Positions 1 through 11,858 are shown, numbered from the stretch's first letter. The stretch is DNA of 51,000 bases from Cristatella mucedo (GCA_009760855.2 WPIO01000015.1:3960001-4011000), one strand, 5' to 3'. Made by a program: numbers and translations. The notes: generated by a model not told the origin, from the letters alone.

Positions 1-281
1 GTGTCTTGGCTACACACGAGAGTCTGGTTCGGTTCATGCAGGTAGTGTGCCCCGCAAGCTATATGGGGTGCTGGATGGCAGAGTGCTTTTAAGCTACAAT
101 AGCAGGTCACAGCAGCGGTCAATTCAGGGACTTTAGGCAGCTTTTATGGACGTCGCTGCCCGCCCCGTGCAGCGCCTTTCTTTTAAGAGGAGGTACTTTT
201 AGCTCAAGCTACGCAGGCCTGACGAGCGGTATTGCGTGCCGTCGGCGAGCAGCTTCGTTGTACTCAGATGAACCAAGACGC
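1..281. other. Unassigned DNA
   Basis: Moderate-GC sequence with no open frame, tRNA or repeat that I recognise. Confidence 0.5.
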
Positions 282-585
282 AGTTTCTTGACGGATTTAT
301 CTAGGATAATATTCTTATATAATAATGTTATATATATATAAATATATATATTTATCAATTATATAATATAGTTATATTATATAATTGTCTATATATAATT
401 TCCTATAATAATAACTATAACAATATATTATAATAATTATTATTATTATTATTTAATATAATTAGAATCCTGTAATATAATATATAATAATATATATAAT
501 ATAATATATAATAATATGTTAATTTGATATAATATTTATCTAGGATAAATTTCTAGATTTCTAAGAATTTAGTTTCTTGACGGAT
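282..585. repeat. AT-rich block flanked by 15-bp direct repeats
   Basis: The 15-mer AGTTTCTTGACGGAT occurs perfectly at 282-296 and 571-585. Between them is almost pure A/T. It includes the perfect inverted repeat 356-370/373-387 (15-bp arms, 2-base loop) and a second internal direct repeat ATTTATCTAGGATAA at 295-309 and 534-548. It could be a small non-autonomous insertion with its target duplication, or a local slippage expansion. Confidence 0.6.
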
Positions 586-717
586 CTGAAAGGGCCTGCC
601 TGCTGGTTTCCCGGCCTCCTAACGAGGTAAACTGATTGTTGTAAGATGATCTACCCAAGCTGCCGTCTAGACGGTGGGCCTTCAGCGAGAAGCTTTTCCG
701 GTCAAGTTCGGAGGGCT

Positions 718-826
718 TTAATAATAAAAATAATAATCATAATAATAATACATTTGATATAGTGCCCTCAGAGAACTTAATCTCTTTCTAGGCACTTTAC
801 ATTTGCTGCAATATTTTTGTAGGTGA
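718..826 (-). mobile_element. LINE family 1 3'-end fragment
   Basis: On the minus strand this reads AAAGTGCCTAGAAAGAGATT, then AAGTTCTCTGAGGGCACTA, then an ATT-rich tail. This is the hairpin-bearing 3' terminus of the CR1-like family 1; no coding part remains. Confidence 0.8.
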
Positions 827-1164
827 AAAGGATTACTGTCATGGCGGCAAGCACGCACTCGCCGGTTTGCCAGCTGTCTGCAGACCCGTACCAGGGGGAA
901 TTTTAGAGGGAATTCGTTGGTGGCTGTGGTCCTTTAGTTTTGCAGTTCAAAGACGACCTCGACCCGGCGGAGGGGGTGGGGTTAACGTAACCTTTCTTGC
1001 AGCTGCCGGCTACGGCCACGGCCAGACGAGCTGCTCTTAAATAGCGAGCATCGCAAGCTCGCGCTCAGAAGTGAGGAGTGATCAGTCTAGAACGAGCCTC
1101 CTAAAGTTTCTATTAAAGGATTCTTTGAAGGATCCTCTTTTCCCCATTTGTAGGGGATAAGACC
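827..1164. other. Unassigned DNA
   Basis: No coding frame or repeat recognised; it includes a short GC-rich stretch around 960-1070. Confidence 0.4.
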
Positions 1165-1352
1165 CGTGACTGGCATGAAAGTGTCCCTGTGCATGTCACC
1201 CTTAACCATATTATTCATTTCGTTTGTTTTTCAAGCATGATTTTACTTACCATTCCATTACATTTCACTTTACAACAAATGTAAAGTGCCTAGAGAGAGA
1301 TTAAGTTCTCTGAGGGCGCTTTATCAATTGAATTATTATTATTATTATTAAA
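1165..1352 (+). mobile_element. LINE family 1 3' UTR fragment with (ATT)n tail
   Basis: It matches the 3' UTR seen at about 3380-3560: GTGCATGTCACC, TTATTCAT...TTCAAGCATG, then the terminal hairpin (AAAGTGCC...GGCGCTTT) and ATT repeats. This is a severely 5'-truncated copy. Confidence 0.88.
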
Positions 1353-1799
1353 GTAAAGCTAACTCTAGCCCCTAAACCAAACATGTGGAAGCGTCGATAA
1401 ATAATTCAGAAATCACGATTTCGCAATCCAACCATCAACCGTCGCCTTAACCGCTCCAATACCAGCCCTTTGTCTAGTTAGACTTGGGGCGATTTTCAGA
1501 CACTTGGTCCAGATTTGTTTGTCAGCGCGATAGGCGCGTCGCATACTCAATCCCCGAGGTATGATTCCCGCAAGAGTTCTCTCTCTATTAGTTCCTTGCA
1601 GCATTTAAATGTTGGCCGTCAAGCCTACCACCGATGAGTTCATTTCGAAGGTTTTCTCGACGGTGGTTACATCCCAATGCAAGATGAAAAATAGTCCACT
1701 AGAAAGACTCTTTGCCTACGGATCTCCTGCTGTACGGATGCTTGCTAGATGTTCTATAGCCTTGCATATCTAGCATAATACACGTGTCAATAATCGCAA
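1353..1799. other. Unassigned DNA
   Basis: A 63-codon minus-strand open frame (1413-1604) has no recognisable motif. No splice or repeat context supports a gene. Confidence 0.4.
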
Positions 1800-3563
1800 G
1801 TATTGTCCCTTCATCTTTTAAACATGCAGTTGTTAGACTACTACTTAGGAAGCCAACTCAAGACCGGTAGAACTTAAAAGAAATTTATGCCGCCCTGTCT
1901 CCCTACTGCAGTTCTATAAAAGATCACTGACTGGCGTGGTAGACCAGCTTAACTCTCACATCAAAACTTCAAGCCTTGTAAATGGGTTTCATTCAGAATT
2001 TAGAGCTAATCTCTGTACAGAGCCAGCACTGCTTTGACTCTTTATCATACGTCTCAGGAATGCTGACTTTCATTGAGTTTCATGGTTTATTATGCTGGAT
2101 CTTTCGGATACATTTAAAATAATCGAGCCCCAAGTACCCTTGGAGTGCCATTAATTTCATTGATCATAACTGGAACTGCACCTTAAGGGTATAAGGCCTA
2201 TGCAAGTGGGATACTTCAGAGCAGTACTTTTAATGGGCAGCAGTCATCTGAGAAGCTTCCGTGGCAATTAGGTATCTCAGAAATTTGCCCAGCATCTAAT
2301 TCAATTTAAAGTGTATTCTCTCCCTTTGCACAATGTAACCACAGTGCACAAAAAATGCTTTGAATTTAGGCAGATGGCACAGCGATTTACCTTTTTCTGG
2401 CATTCCGTTAGTTGGACTTTCTCGAACACAATCCTGCGTATATTATTGACATTTTCTCATTGCTGAAAACACAGCTTTTCAAATTGAATGAAGACTCTCC
2501 CTCTTGCTGATGTGATTGCCAAGCACAATCTACGCTTTCACTTCTATGCGAATGACTCTCAGTTGTACCTTTGCTTTGATCCCTCTCAGCCTTCGAGCAC
2601 CTCAAATTCTCTCAACTCAATTGCTGCATGTATTGGTGACATCCGCACATGGATGGCAGCAAATTTTCTAAAACTAAACGATGATAAGCTAACTTACTGG
2701 TTATGGGAAAACCCAATGTGATTCAGAAATTGGAAAGGCTGACGCTCAAAATTGGCTCTGCCAGCATATCTCCTGTTGAATCATCTCGAAATCTAGGTGT
2801 CATGTTCTAGAGTGACCTCGGACTTGTATAGATAAGGACACCAGGTCTAAGTTGGTCCATGCATTTGTGACATCCCGTCTCGACTTCTGCAACTCACTGC
2901 TTACTGGCCTACCGGCATGTGCGATCGGGCGATTGCAGCTGGTGCAAAACTCTGCAGCTAGGCTTGTCTGTCGTGAGCGTCGCAGTTGCCACATCACACC
3001 ACTTCTCACCGACCTGCACTGGCTACCAGTCAAGCAACGGATTTACTTTGAGGTTTTGTCGCTCACTTTTAGGTCACTTCGTTCTTTGGCTCCAGCCTAC
3101 CTCTCAGATCTACTTCCCCATCAGGCTAAGCATCGTACCACCCGCTTTTCGGAATCCAACAGTCTACCAATACTTCGTACAAACCTCAAATCCTTTGGAG
3201 ACCATGCATTTAGTTCGTATGCTCCCAAAGCTTGGAACTCCCTCCCGACTTGCGTCAGAACATTCCGTGACTGGACCACATTTAAAAATAACCTAAAAAC
3301 ACGCCTATTTAAGACAGCATCTAGTGGGTCCCTGTGATTCGTCCTTCATGTGCTTATGTGTGCTGACGCTGTGCATGTGGCCATTAGCCACATTTGCATG
3401 CTGACCCTGTGCATGTCACCCCTAACCATGTTATTCATGTTGTTTATCAAGCATGCTATTACTCACCATTCAATTGCATTTCCCTTTGCAACAAATGTAA
3501 AGCGCCTAGAAAGAGATTGAGTTTTCTGAGGGCGCTTTATCAAGTGCATTATTAGTATTATTA
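1800..3563 (+). mobile_element. CR1-like LINE family 1, degenerate RT copy
   Basis: The 5' half (1800-2340) is heavily mutated but still shows remnants of VVRPLLxKP, ADQLNSHI and FRANxxTE in broken frames. From 2488 it is better kept: TLPLADVIAKHNLRFHFYAN (catalytic YADD changed to YAND), then DIRTWMAANFLKLNDDK. An internal deletion of about 80 bases near 2815-2825 removes the segment between QSDL and CLDKDT. The thumb-like C-terminal part (2852-3337) is open and ends in the usual LKTRLFKTA. The 3' UTR hairpin is at 3499-3538, followed by ATT repeats. 5'-truncated and inactive. Confidence 0.93.
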
Positions 3564-3565
3564 TG

Positions 3566-4106
3566 GTTATGGCAGGGCTAAGTTGGTCTGCCAGTGAAGA
3601 CCACAGAGATGAAGGTATGGTCTTCAGGAGACGAGCTCTTTTTGCTTGACCTTATTAGAGTAGCCACATCGCATGCAGAAACCTCGGAGAACCTTGCAAG
3701 GAAGGTCACAGGCTGAGAAACCATGATTGCTTTAGTCGGATTGGGCTTAATGGAGGCACGAATGTGCACAATTTTTTAGTAAAGAAGGCTGAAAACGTTT
3801 CGGCTGAGCCCTTAATATCTGGGGAGTCAGACCTCACAGCATTTACCAGTAAATGGTTAACTGTCTTGTAAACCTGTTTAGTGTCCGACTGGCAGAAATT
3901 CAGCTTTCTAATGAAAAAGGAAGCCCTGGTTTCTTTAAGCTTTCGGGTGTAAACTCGAAGGAAGTCTTTGTAATTGACTAGATCTGCATCAGACCCCAAT
4001 TTCTTGAAGCGACGTTCAAGCCTGCGCTTAACCCGCCGGATCTGTAGAGCATATGCCGATCTCGTTCTATCTACAGTGTGTGCGCTCCTACGCATCCAAA
4101 GTTAAC
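3566..4106 (-). mobile_element. CR1-like LINE family 2, 5'/linker fragment without its 3' end
   Basis: The minus strand encodes IRRVKRRLERRFKKLGSDAD, VNYKDFLRVYTRKLK and FFIRKLNFCQSDTKQVY, the linker between endonuclease and RT. It matches 7676-8141 of the better copy. It stops at the LSPAIT position of that copy and lacks the RT core and 3' UTR, unlike ordinary 5'-truncated LINE copies. There is a frameshift near SAFFTKK. It lies between two plus-strand family 1 copies. Confidence 0.88.
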
Positions 4107-6455
4107 TTTGAATCACGAAACCTCAAAAGCCTTGACATCATTGCTATGCTGTCAGGGCGAAAATGTCTTCCTCGCCCTTGCTGCTCAAGCCTCCATCCGA
4201 CCTGTCCTCATTGAAAGATTGCTACAACATGACACTTGCTGACGTGCTTAACGAGTTTGCACCACTGACTATTCGTAATGTGCGCCCTCGCCCACACGAC
4301 TGATATCACCGCAGACATTAACCTAGCTAGGTCTACCAAGCGAAAGCTTGAACAAGCATACACAAGATCAGGATTGACCGTCCACTGTCAGGCATACAAA
4401 GACTATTGTATATCATACCAGTCGATCCTAGCAAAGGCCAAATTCAGCTTCCACAAAAATATTGTTGAATCACAGATGCACAGTCCAAAAATGCTATTGT
4501 ATACCATCAACCGTGTCCTTAACCGCTACCCGATTAGCTCCTTACGGAGTGATCCGTTGTGGCGACCCAGCCGATCGCTTCTCTAGCTTCTTTGTCAATA
4601 AGATAGACGAGATCGGAGAGTCCATCCCTAGGATTGTGGCATCCCCTCTGCTGACTGCTGTCCCTCAATTACATCAACACGGGACTCACGGCCACCGATT
4701 CCGTGCACTACCTCAACGTCTACATTCAAGGAGGCCACGAGTGACCTTATCCTGAAATTGATCTCCCAGTAAAAGAAGGCTACTGGTCCTCAAGGCCCTA
4801 TTCCCACTGTCCTACTTCTACTATGCTTAGACCTGCTGCTGCCATGCATGACTAACATGATACATTTGTCCTTAGCTTTAGGACAATTGCTCTTTTCAAA
4901 TGGGCTCTTGGCCACTAATTAAGGAAGCAACACTAAATTAGAGAACTTGAGCAGCTTCCTCCAGTCTCCCTTCTCCCGGTCCTATCAAAGACGCTGGAAT
5001 GAGTTGTGTCAGACCAACTGAACTCTTATATTGAGACCTCAAACCTAGCTAGCAAGTTATACTCTGGGTTTAGAGCTAATCACTTCGCAGAGTCAGCTTT
5101 TCTAGAAGTCATGAATGTAGATTTGGGTGAAGTCTCTCCTTTTCCTGCTTGATCTTTTGGCAGCTTTTGATACTATTGATCACGAAGTCCTTCCTGAGCG
5201 TCTTGAATCTCGCCTGGGCATCACTGGCACTGCTCTGCAATGGTTCAGGTCCTATCTCAGTGGGAGACTCCAGAGTATTGATGTGAACGGACAAAGATCA
5301 CATGAGGAACTACTTACGTACGGGGTACCTCAGGGCTCTGTGCTCGGTCTGCTTTTTTTCACGGTTTATACTCTCCCTCTTGCCGACGTGAGTGCCAAGC
5401 ACAATCTAGGCTTTAACTTCTATGTAGATGGCATTCAGTTGGACCTTTGCTTTCATCTCTCCAGCCCTCCAACATGTCGAATTCTCTACACACTCTTGCT
5501 GCATGTACTGATGACATCCGCACATGGATGGCAGCAAAATTTCTTAAATTGAAATGACGGCAAAACTAACTTACTAGTCATGAGCAAACCCCAAGTGTCA
5601 TTCTGAAATACAAAAACCTGACACTCAAATCATCTCACCAGCATATCTCCTGTTGAGTCAGCATGTAATCTCGGTGTCATGTTCCAAAATGACCTTCCAT
5701 TAGACGACCACATTAGCTCCACAGTCAAGTCTGTCTACTTTAAGCTGCATAACATTGCTAAAATTCGGGCTTGCTTATACAGGGACACCACATCTAACCT
5801 GGTCCATGCATTTGTGACATACCGTCTTGAATTCCGTAAGAACCTGATTGCTTGCTGGTCTACCAGCCAGTGCAATCAGGCGCTTACAGTTGGTGAAAAA
5901 CTCTGTAGCTAGGCTTATTTGTCGTGAGCTTTGTAATTGCCACATCACACCACTTCTCGCTGACCTGCACTGGCTCTCAGTCAAGCAGCATATCGATTTC
6001 AAGGTTCTGTCGCTTACTTTTAGGTCCCTTCATTCTCTGGCTCCAGCCTACTTCTCAGAACTACTCCCCCACTAGGTGAAGAATCGTACAACCCCCTGTT
6101 CTGAGTCGAATCGTGTAGCGATTCCTCTTACGAACCTCAAGACCGTTGGAGACTGTGCCTTTAGTTTTTTCCCAAGCTCCAAGCCTAGAACTCACTACCG
6201 ACGCACATGAAAACGTCCCCTGACAAGACGACATTTAAAAATAAGCTCAAAACTCATCTTTTTATTACAAAATTTGGTGGGTCTTTGTGATTCGTCCTTC
6301 GCGTGCATGTACCTACTTATACCCTGCCTGCTGCTTACGGATGTTACCAGCAAAAATTTGGTAATGCTTTTTATGCAGCATTTGTTCAGTTCCTAGAGAG
6401 AGATTCAGTTCTCTGAGGGTGCTTTACCAACTTGTCATTATTATTAATATTGTTA
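4107..6455 (+). mobile_element. CR1-like LINE family 1, longer degenerate copy
   Basis: It starts in the endonuclease-RT linker (DINLARSTKRKLEQAYTR at about 4300) and runs through RT. LLDLLAAFDTIDHEVLPERL, YLSGRLQSIDVNG and YGVPQGSVLG survive at 5127-5552, but the catalytic YADD is changed to YVDG. Several frameshifts follow (about 5550-5680 and 5880). The 3' part (5679-6075) keeps LVHAFVT and ADLHWLSVKQ. The 3' UTR hairpin (GAGAGAGATTCAGTTCTCTG) and an ATT/AATA tail end it. Not active. Confidence 0.93.
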
Positions 6456-7675
6456 ATAATATTTTTCCAATAAACTAACCCAGCAGATGATATCCTGATA
6501 CTGTAATCTTATGACTTCGCTCAGACCTTCCATGACGGCTAGTATGCAGTACCTAAGAGCCCGTCGTACGAAAAAAGCGCCTTTGTTGCTACTCTCTTGC
6601 ATATAAAAGCTGCAACAGGATGGCAGAAATTACGGCCGCTAGTTTTTTTAAGACATCGCTGAATAGGTCGACCCTTGACCTCTGACATCTATGAATGAGC
6701 AAAACATCAGCTGCCAATTCCCATCGCCGGGTGTGGTTTTTATCTGTTCTGAAAATCTCAATTCTCAGGCACGTAAAATCTGGAAACGGAATAGCTGAAC
6801 CGTATTCAAAGCGCGTCCGTTCGTTTTCGCTTACAGAGGTTACAAAACCAGAGGGGCACAAAGAAATGGCACATTGTGCCACGTGACTAATAAGCAAGAG
6901 CTTCTGTCATGGCCGATCAGGCAACTCAACCCTGAGGCCATCAAATACTGAAGCTTTGTCCGTGTTAAGTGGCTACTCCGTGTCTTTTCTGGAAAATAAA
7001 TTATTGCATGAAAGTACTTGCCTTCAATTTTTCGGCTTGTGTCTTTCGATTAAATTTCTGTTAATTGATGGTGCCAAATCTGGTAGAGTTCATAAATTTG
7101 GTGTGTTCCACACGAAGCTCAGTGGCAAGAGAGCTAGTAAAGGCAACGTCTCCAGCGCTTAAGGACTTCAATAAAAGAGCCTTGCAAGCTGTTTCTGGAG
7201 CAATAGGGTGAATCAGGTAAATAAACCTGTCATGAGGCACGCTCTGACTTAGCTGCCACTATAATTGCCTGACGATGAAATCAGTTTGCAGCATGCCCAA
7301 GCCCCCTGACAATATATCAAGGATTCTGTGCAACTCATATCGCGCCTTTACGATGTGAAGCTGACCTCTTTGACATTGAACTGCCCTACTGAAGTAGATA
7401 CATTCCTTACAGGCTTATATTTCTTTCCGCACTCGTATTTCAATTGAATCAGGCTGCGAAGCAAAAGTTTTCAATAGCTGCTTCTTTGCTGCGGTATTAT
7501 TTGAAGTAGCCTAGAAGCTTCTCTATCGATTCTTCTGCACCTGCTCGACATTCCTCCCCGCGCTAGGGAGCGGGGACGGGCGACTCCTCGCGCGGTGAGG
7601 ACCTTTTGCTGACTTCTTCGTAATAATTTTCCGGACGTTCCGCTGATATCTCTACTGTTACTCTTCATGAGCTAG
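6456..7675. other. Unassigned DNA between LINE copies
   Basis: Contains open frames of 60-100 codons on both strands, none with a recognisable motif or supporting structure. I see no RNA gene. Confidence 0.4.
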
Positions 7676-9790
7676 CGCAGGCTGGAACGTCGTTTCGAGA
7701 AATCGGGGTCTGAGGCAGACCTAGTCAATTTTTAAGACTTCCTTCGTGTTTACACACGAAAGCTGAAAAAAGCCAGGGCTTCTTTTTTCATTAGAAAACT
7801 GAATTCCTGCCAGTCGGACACTAAACAGATTTATAAGACAGTAAACCATTTACTGGCCAATGCTGTCAGGTCTGACTCCCCAGATATTAAGGGCTCAGCC
7901 GAAAAGTTTTCAGCCTTCTTTATTAAAACAAATTGAGCACATTCGTGCCTCCATTAAGCCCCTTCCGACCAAAGCAATCGCCGTTCCTCAACCTGTGACC
8001 TTTCTTAAAAGATTCTCTGATGTTTCTGCCTGTGATGTGGCTGCCTTAATAAGGTCTAGCAAAAAGAGCTCGTCTCCTGAAGACCCTATACCTTCATCTC
8101 TGTGGTCTTCACATGCAGACCAACTTAGCCCTGCCATAACCAAGATTTTTAATGCTTCTTTGGGTAAAGGGATCGTCCCCAAGTCCTTCAAATCGGCAAT
8201 CGTTAGACCTATTCTTAAAAAGCCTGGATTACACACAGAGGTCCTAGCAAACCATCATCCAGTTTCCATTCTTCCATTCTTATCAAAGATTCTTGAAAAA
8301 ATTGTTGCTAAGCAGCTAGTTGAACATATTGAAAATAATGGAATGTCAGAAACATTTCAATCAGGTTTCAAGAGGCAGCACTCTACCGAAACTGCTCTCC
8401 TCAGTGTTAACAATGACATTCTACGTGGCAACGACGACGGGAATGTCACTGCCCTAGCTCTGCTAGATCTGTCTGCTGCCTTCGACACCATTGATCACGA
8501 AGTTCTGCTTGAACGACTGAGAACAACGATCGGTCTGGCAGACGAAGCACTGGCGTGGTTTAAATCATACTTGTCTGATCGTGTTCAATCCGTGTCATGT
8601 GGGGGTCAGGTCTCAGACATGAGAAGGGTCACCTGTGGAGTCCCTCAAGGGTCTGTACTTGGTCCCTTGCTGTTCTCCATTTATACGCAACCTCTGGGAA
8701 AAGTGATTAAGGCCCATGGAATAGGATATCACTTCTATGCTGACGATACTCAGTTGTATTTGTCATTTAAACCGTCGGAATCTGCTGCAGCAACTGAGAA
8801 ACTGAATGCTTGCCTTGCCGATATTCGATACTGGATGTCGGAAAACTTCCTGAAATTAAATGACGATAAAACCGAACTGCTTCTCATAGGACACCCTAAG
8901 CGTGTGGCTGGATTAAAAGGCTTTGCTGTTCTAATTTGTGATGCTATTGTGCGACCTTCACCACGTGCTCGTAATCTAGGTGTCGTATTCGACAGCTGCC
9001 TTAATTTCAAAAGCTTCATTCAGAAGACTGCCTCTACAGATAGCCATCACATCCGATCCCTATCCAAGATTAGAAGCTGTCTCCCACAGTGGCTCGTAAA
9101 AAATTTAACTAGCTCTTTAGTTCTGTCTCGGCTTTGTTATTGTAATTCCCTTTTGGCTGGGCTACCAAAGAAAGCTATAATGCAACTACAGCGGACTATG
9201 AATATGGCTGCAAGGCTGGTCTTTAAGTCCCAGCGGTTTGAGCACGTGTTACCTTTGCTGGAAGAGCTAGGATGGTTGCCGGTTGAGCAAAGGATACGGA
9301 GCAAAGTTCTTACGCTGACTCACAAGGCCCGCCACGGCTTGGCTCCTTCATACCTAGCTGAACCGCTACATCAGTTTCAGCCTGTTCGCGCCCTCAGGTC
9401 CTGTGTGGACAATAAATTCGCTGTCGCATTCCTCCGCTTAAAGACAGTTGGCGACAGAAGCTTTAGCTCTGCAGGTCCTAGACTGTGGAACTCGCTTCCA
9501 CAATTCTTACGCAACGACATCTACTCTCCAACTGCCGACTATGGCACATCTTTTTCAGCGGTCCTGAACTGCTACTTCTATGCTACTCACTACCTCAACT
9601 GCTCTCCTAACTCTGCTATGCTTCCCACTTTCTCTGTGTTGCGTGAGACGAAGTCTGTTGGCTACCGAATGCGTACCGAAAGCCGCTTAGGCTGTGAGTG
9701 CGCTATACAAAACTCTCCTGCGTAACGCCCACATGGTCTTTATGACTTTGTGGAGTTACTGACGGAGATACATACATTACATTATATATC
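7676..9790 (+). mobile_element. CR1-like LINE family 2, best preserved RT copy
   Basis: A non-LTR element whose RT would copy its RNA at a nicked target. The uninterrupted frame 7860-9725 (621 codons) holds RT motifs in order: HHPVSILPFLSKILEKIV, QSGFKRQHSTETALL, LLDLSAAFDTIDH (Asp209), GVPQGSVLGPLLF (from Gly260), YADDTQLYL (catalytic Asp295-Asp296) and FLKLNDDKTELLLIG, then a C-terminal region ending RLWNSLPQF. The first 20-25 residues of that frame are out of frame. The true upstream frame (RRLERRFEKSG... from 7676) is broken by a TAA near 7731 and a shift near 7930. No endonuclease domain: 5'-truncated. The 3' end is CGGAGATACATACATTACATT followed by a TA microsatellite. RT looks intact, but the element cannot be autonomous. 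Confidence 0.95.
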
Positions 9791-9815
9791 CAATATATAT
9801 ATATATATGTATGTA

Positions 9816-9850
<35 letters not shown>

Positions 9851-9852
9851 CC
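9791..9852. repeat. (TA)n/(TATG)n microsatellite
   Basis: Alternating TA with a few GTATG steps directly after the family 2 LINE tail, probably grown from the element's own tail. Confidence 0.9.
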
Positions 9853-10169
9853 ATCCTTGGATATGCTACTAAAAAAGGACCAGCTTTTAGCATTAGGTGT
9901 AAGCACAACATCGCCATTAATTCCTACCTACCGGCAATACCCACCGCCATTAGTTACTACGTCACCACCTACCAACCGGCGGACTTTCTTCGACGGTCAG
10001 TAAGAACCTCCATGCATCCTGCTGCCGCCCTATCGACCGCTTGATTATCAAAACTATGACCCGTAGGTTTAAAGCAAAGTTCAGCACTCGTTGCGATAGT
10101 CGTTCTCACCGCTCCTCAGCAATTTGGGGAAAGTCGACCGTCGGCCGCTACTAAGGTTCCATTTGAATT
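9853..10169. other. Unassigned DNA
   Basis: Short overlapping open frames only; nothing recognised. Confidence 0.4.
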
Positions 10170-10845
10170 TTCTGGCTGGCCTACAGGCGGTGCAATAAGT
10201 TACTTACAGTGGATGCATGACTCTGTAGCAAGGCTTGTCTGTCATTAGCGTCGTAGTTGTCTCATTACTCAAATTCCTGCTCACTTGCACTGGCTCCCAG
10301 TCAAGCAACGCATCGACTTTAAGGTTTTTGTCACTCACCTTTAGGTTCCTTCATTTTTTGGCTCCAGCCCAACTATCAGACCTACTCCCCCACCAGGCTA
10401 AGCATCGTACCACTCGCTTTTCTGAATCTAATCGTTTAGCTACACCTCGTACTAACCTCAAATTCTTTGGTGACCGTGCCGTTAGTTCATATGCTCCCAA
10501 ATCCTGGAACGCACTTCCGACTGGCGTCATGACATCCCCTGACTTGACAACATTTACAAAAAAGCTCAAACGCATATATTTGTCACGGCCTTTACTAGCT
10601 CCATGTGATTTGTCCTATGTGTACTTGTGCGTGCTGACTCTGAACAGGCCGCGACTAACCATATTCGCATTCTGACCATGTGCACGTTACCTCTAACCAT
10701 GTTATGCTTGTCGCCGTTTAGCATGCCATCACTAACTATCCAACCGTGCTTCCTGTGCAGCATATTTATAGTGCTTAGAAAGAGATAAAGTTCTCTGAGG
10801 GTGCTATGCAAATCTATGGTGATTATTATTATTATTATTATTCGT
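10170..10845 (+). mobile_element. CR1-like LINE family 1, 3' fragment
   Basis: It starts at the LAGLPA...IRRLQ position of the C-terminal region (CTGGCCTACAGGCGGTGCAA). It continues through TGSQSSN, SLTFRFLHFLAPAQLSDLLP and NLKFFGDRAVSSYAPKSWNAL in broken frames. The 3' UTR carries the hairpin variant ending GGGTGCTATGCAAATC and an ATT tail. Confidence 0.9.
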
Positions 10846-11414
10846 AGGCGCAGCATCTTCGGGCCGGCTATATGCCGCCTAGCATGCAAGCAACGTAATC
10901 ACCGTCACGCAGCTATCCGACGGCCTCTTCAATTCCCCCTTTTAAATATCCACTCAATAAAAAAGAATACGATACTTATTCAAGATTAGGCTGTCCAGGA
11001 GAAGCTAGATTAATTTCTGTCTACCGAGACGTGGATGACGCCCTGCTCTGGTGGCTGTGTATCTGAAATCACCCCAACCGAGTTTTCATTCTTTCAGTTC
11101 ATGCGGTCTAACAAAGTGGGTGGCCAGGTGTTGCTCTTGTTGCTCGTGAACGTTGTGGCTATAAGAGCTGTCTGTTTTTCGCATGGGATATCGCTTAAAT
11201 CAGTTGTTATCAGGTCCCGATCAAAACCACGCCTCTCGCAGTTTCGATCTACTGACCTCCTTTTGGCTGTCTAACCTTGTTTATGGCGGATTTTTCACCG
11301 AACACGCAATACGGGAACGTCACGAACACGCTACACGGGAAACGCGGAATATACAAGTCTCAACAACGAGCTTTCTATCCAGCTCCGCTCGGGCCTTGGG
11401 TACTCGTCGCCTTG
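10846..11414. other. Unassigned DNA
   Basis: Short open frames of up to 82 codons without recognisable motifs. No repeat recognised until the LINE copy at 11,421. Confidence 0.4.
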
Positions 11415-11420
11415 CATTCG

Positions 11421-11852
11421 TACCTAGCTGAACTGCTGCATCAGTTTCAGTCTGTTCGCACCCTCAGGTCCTGTATGGACAATAAATTAGCTGTCCCATT
11501 CCTCCGCTTAAAGACAGTTGGCGACAGAAGCTTTAGCTCTGCAGGTCCTAGACTGTGGAACTCGCTTCCACAATCCTTACGCAACGACATCTACTCTCCA
11601 ACTGCTGACTATGGCACATGTTTCTCAGCGATCCTGAACTGCTACTTCTATGCTACTCACTACCTCAACTGCTCTCCTAACTCTGCTATGCTTCCCACTT
11701 TCTCTTTGTTGAGACGAAGTCTGTTGGCTACCGAATGCGTACCGAAAGCCGTTTAGGCTGTGAGTGCGCTATACTAAACTCTCCTGCGTAACACCCACAT
11801 GGTCTTTATGACTTTGTGGAGTTACTGACGGAGATACATACATACATACATA
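11421..11852 (+). mobile_element. CR1-like LINE family 2, 5'-truncated 3' fragment
   Basis: Over 95% like 9352-9780 by eye. It begins TACCTAGCTGAACTGCTGCA and includes DNKLAVPFLRLKTVGDRSF and GPRLWNSLPQSLRNDIYSP. It ends CGGAGATACATACATACATAC. A possible 6-bp target duplication, CATTCG, flanks it at 11415-11420 and 11853-11858. The reading frame near the end differs from the 9.6-kb copy by a small indel (TTGTTGAGACG against TTGTTGCGTGAGACG). Confidence 0.92.
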
Positions 11853-11858
11853 CATTCG

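Noticed and set aside
1413-1604. 63-codon minus-strand frame near the left end
   Set aside because: No motif, no neighbouring exon; within chance expectation.
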